Shown here: positions 62,760-64,000 of the stretch, piece after piece
Numbering within the stretch: the stretch's first letter is position 1
Layout: the number at the start of each line of letters is the position of its first letter
DNA from: Onchidella celtica
Taxonomy: Eukaryota > Mollusca > Gastropoda > Systellommatophora > Onchidiidae
NCBI GenBank assembly: GCA_963931925.1
Contig: OZ007569.1
Span: forward strand, 72,902,118-72,966,117
Direction: 5' to 3'
Length of the DNA stretch: 64,000 bases
Made by a program: the position numbers and the translations under genes
Notes under the pieces: generated by a model
Told to the model about the DNA's origin: nothing
Databases searched by the model: none
Seen by the model: the letters and a program-made list of their open reading frames with translations, nothing else

Positions 62760-64000
62760 TGAATTGGCTGGACACTTGGCTCATGTCATGACCAGCTCAT
62801 ATGGTCAGTTTATTCGACAGTTTCTAGATAGTTCATTATTGTGTCCATCTGGGTTCAAGGGATGTCAGTGGCCTTTCGATTAATAGTGGAAAATTCCTGA
62901 ATGGCTACGACCCGTACGCATATTTGTTGCGTAGCATGGCTGAAGCCCAGCCAAAAACCATAGGGGGATCCGAGGCGTAAGACTGGCGTCAAGTCTGCAC
63001 ACAGGAATGGCATCGTTCGTGCATGATCCTCTGCTTACCGACAACGCGCAGACGTCGATTTGGTCTACAGAACCAACCCCTATTGTAATCTCTCCAATCC
63101 TACGGAAATCTGCGTCGCACTGACGGAGTGGTGCTTGCTGGGAGTGAACCAGATCAAAATACAGTGCAGAGGCCAAAAATTGGGAAAGCCGGCGACAATT
63201 GGCGAACTTGTATTACCTACAATCCGTTTTCTTTTTTCTTTTTTTTTCTACGGTGGATTGGATACGGAACGTTAATGATCGTGTAGCTGCAGAGGTTCAG
63301 ATGTCCTTGTGCCAAAGCAGCTTTATTGTCTATGAAAAACCGGTTAAACAAAACAACAAACAATGGCAATAATGAAACATTAATACAAACAGAAATAAAA
63401 TTTCTTTGGACGTGGATTTTAAGGTATGTCGGTCATTTTGCCGGCAATACACGGTGCATCTGTAGCCGGAAATGCCGAGGTCAATCCGGTTAGAATCGGC
63501 TTACGGTGATTCGCCATTTCGATATGAACTTATTTAGTTTGCCAGGTCAAAAATGAACTTTTGGCTAAAAACAAAGAAAATCGTTTAATGGAACGTTGAA
63601 CTGCAGAGATATGCGCATTCTTAAGTCTATCTGTTACATATTCGGCACATATTTCTCCAGGGGGCATGACAGTGGGTCAGATCTGTTACAGTACGGGTCA
63701 GACGAGGTCAAAGCTTAAGCCAGTGTTTTTTATGGCCGAACTCCGTCGGCATCCACAGCAGACAGTGGGATGAGAACAGGTGCACGGCGCTTGTTCAAAC
63801 ATGACTTTGCGAAACGTGTTAAGTGTCAAACTGAACTTGTGATGTCTTAAAACATAACAGACGTGTTCGTTCAGTTGTCACATGCAACTGTTTCGTGAAT
63901 GGAAAGGGGGGAGAGAGAAGATATGTGCTGGCATATTATGAGATCATCAGCTCGTTGAATTGAAAATATGTCATCTGCGCTTATGTGAATAATATGTGAG
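62760..64000. other. No gene recognised
   Basis: Open frames lack domains and splice context. If the second gene continues here, its exons were not recognisable. Confidence 0.35.

Noticed and set aside
1..64000. CRISPR arrays, bacterial operons, tRNA and rRNA genes.
   Set aside because: The window is eukaryotic; the tandem arrays lack spacers and no folded tRNA or rRNA gene was recognised beyond SINE heads.

Overview
This is a window of intron-rich, repeat-laden animal nuclear DNA. GT-AG introns of 0.1 to 16 kb, many MITEs, poly(G) runs, (CT)n microsatellites and minisatellites, and the protein encoded, point to an invertebrate and probably a mollusc. The taxon is inferred from general character, not from a diagnostic marker.

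Region 1857-47849 (+) holds the 3' half of one gene that I recognise as VWA8 (von Willebrand factor A domain-containing protein 8, the mitochondrial AAA+ ATPase with a C-terminal VWA domain). Nineteen exons chain with matching phases into 828 residues and end with an intact MIDAS-type VWA domain and the conserved tail QILQQIFTSTMLSS-stop. The 5' half (AAA+ modules) lies upstream of the window. The probable 3' UTR (47850 to about 48870) contains a 43-bp minisatellite.

The 16-kb intron 23728-39831 carries layered insertions. An old solo LTR (24728-32317, TSD CTAAT) is split by a young 6.56-kb Ty3/Gypsy-type LTR retrotransposon on the minus strand (25066-31623, 616-bp LTRs with 2 differences seen, TSD GTATT, tRNA-Pro primer site). 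Its domain order is Gag-PR-INT-RT-RNaseH, with integrase before reverse transcriptase. This is the Ty1/copia-like order known from the Gmr1 group of Gypsy elements. Its coding region has two frame breaks. A second solo LTR of the older family, in opposite orientation, lies at 34403-35624 (TSD CTCAT). A candidate extra exon (32361-32525) lies in the same intron.

Other introns hold hAT-type MITEs with 8-bp TSDs, a 404-bp element with perfect 34-bp TIRs, several multi-copy dispersed families, a 31-bp minisatellite of about 34 units with a 10-unit higher-order duplication, a 46-bp minisatellite, and a tandem duplication of the 3' end of a VWA8 exon that leaves decoy donor sites.

From about 48870 to 59600 I see no gene, only transposon remnants (a 1.5-kb hAT copy and MITEs) and long G-runs. 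A second gene starts near 59662 (+): CCAAT and TATA boxes, a noncoding first exon with a good donor, and a second exon encoding a signal-peptide-like N terminus (60894-61257), continuing beyond what I can trace. The remainder (61258-64000) holds a SINE-like repeat and no exon I can support.
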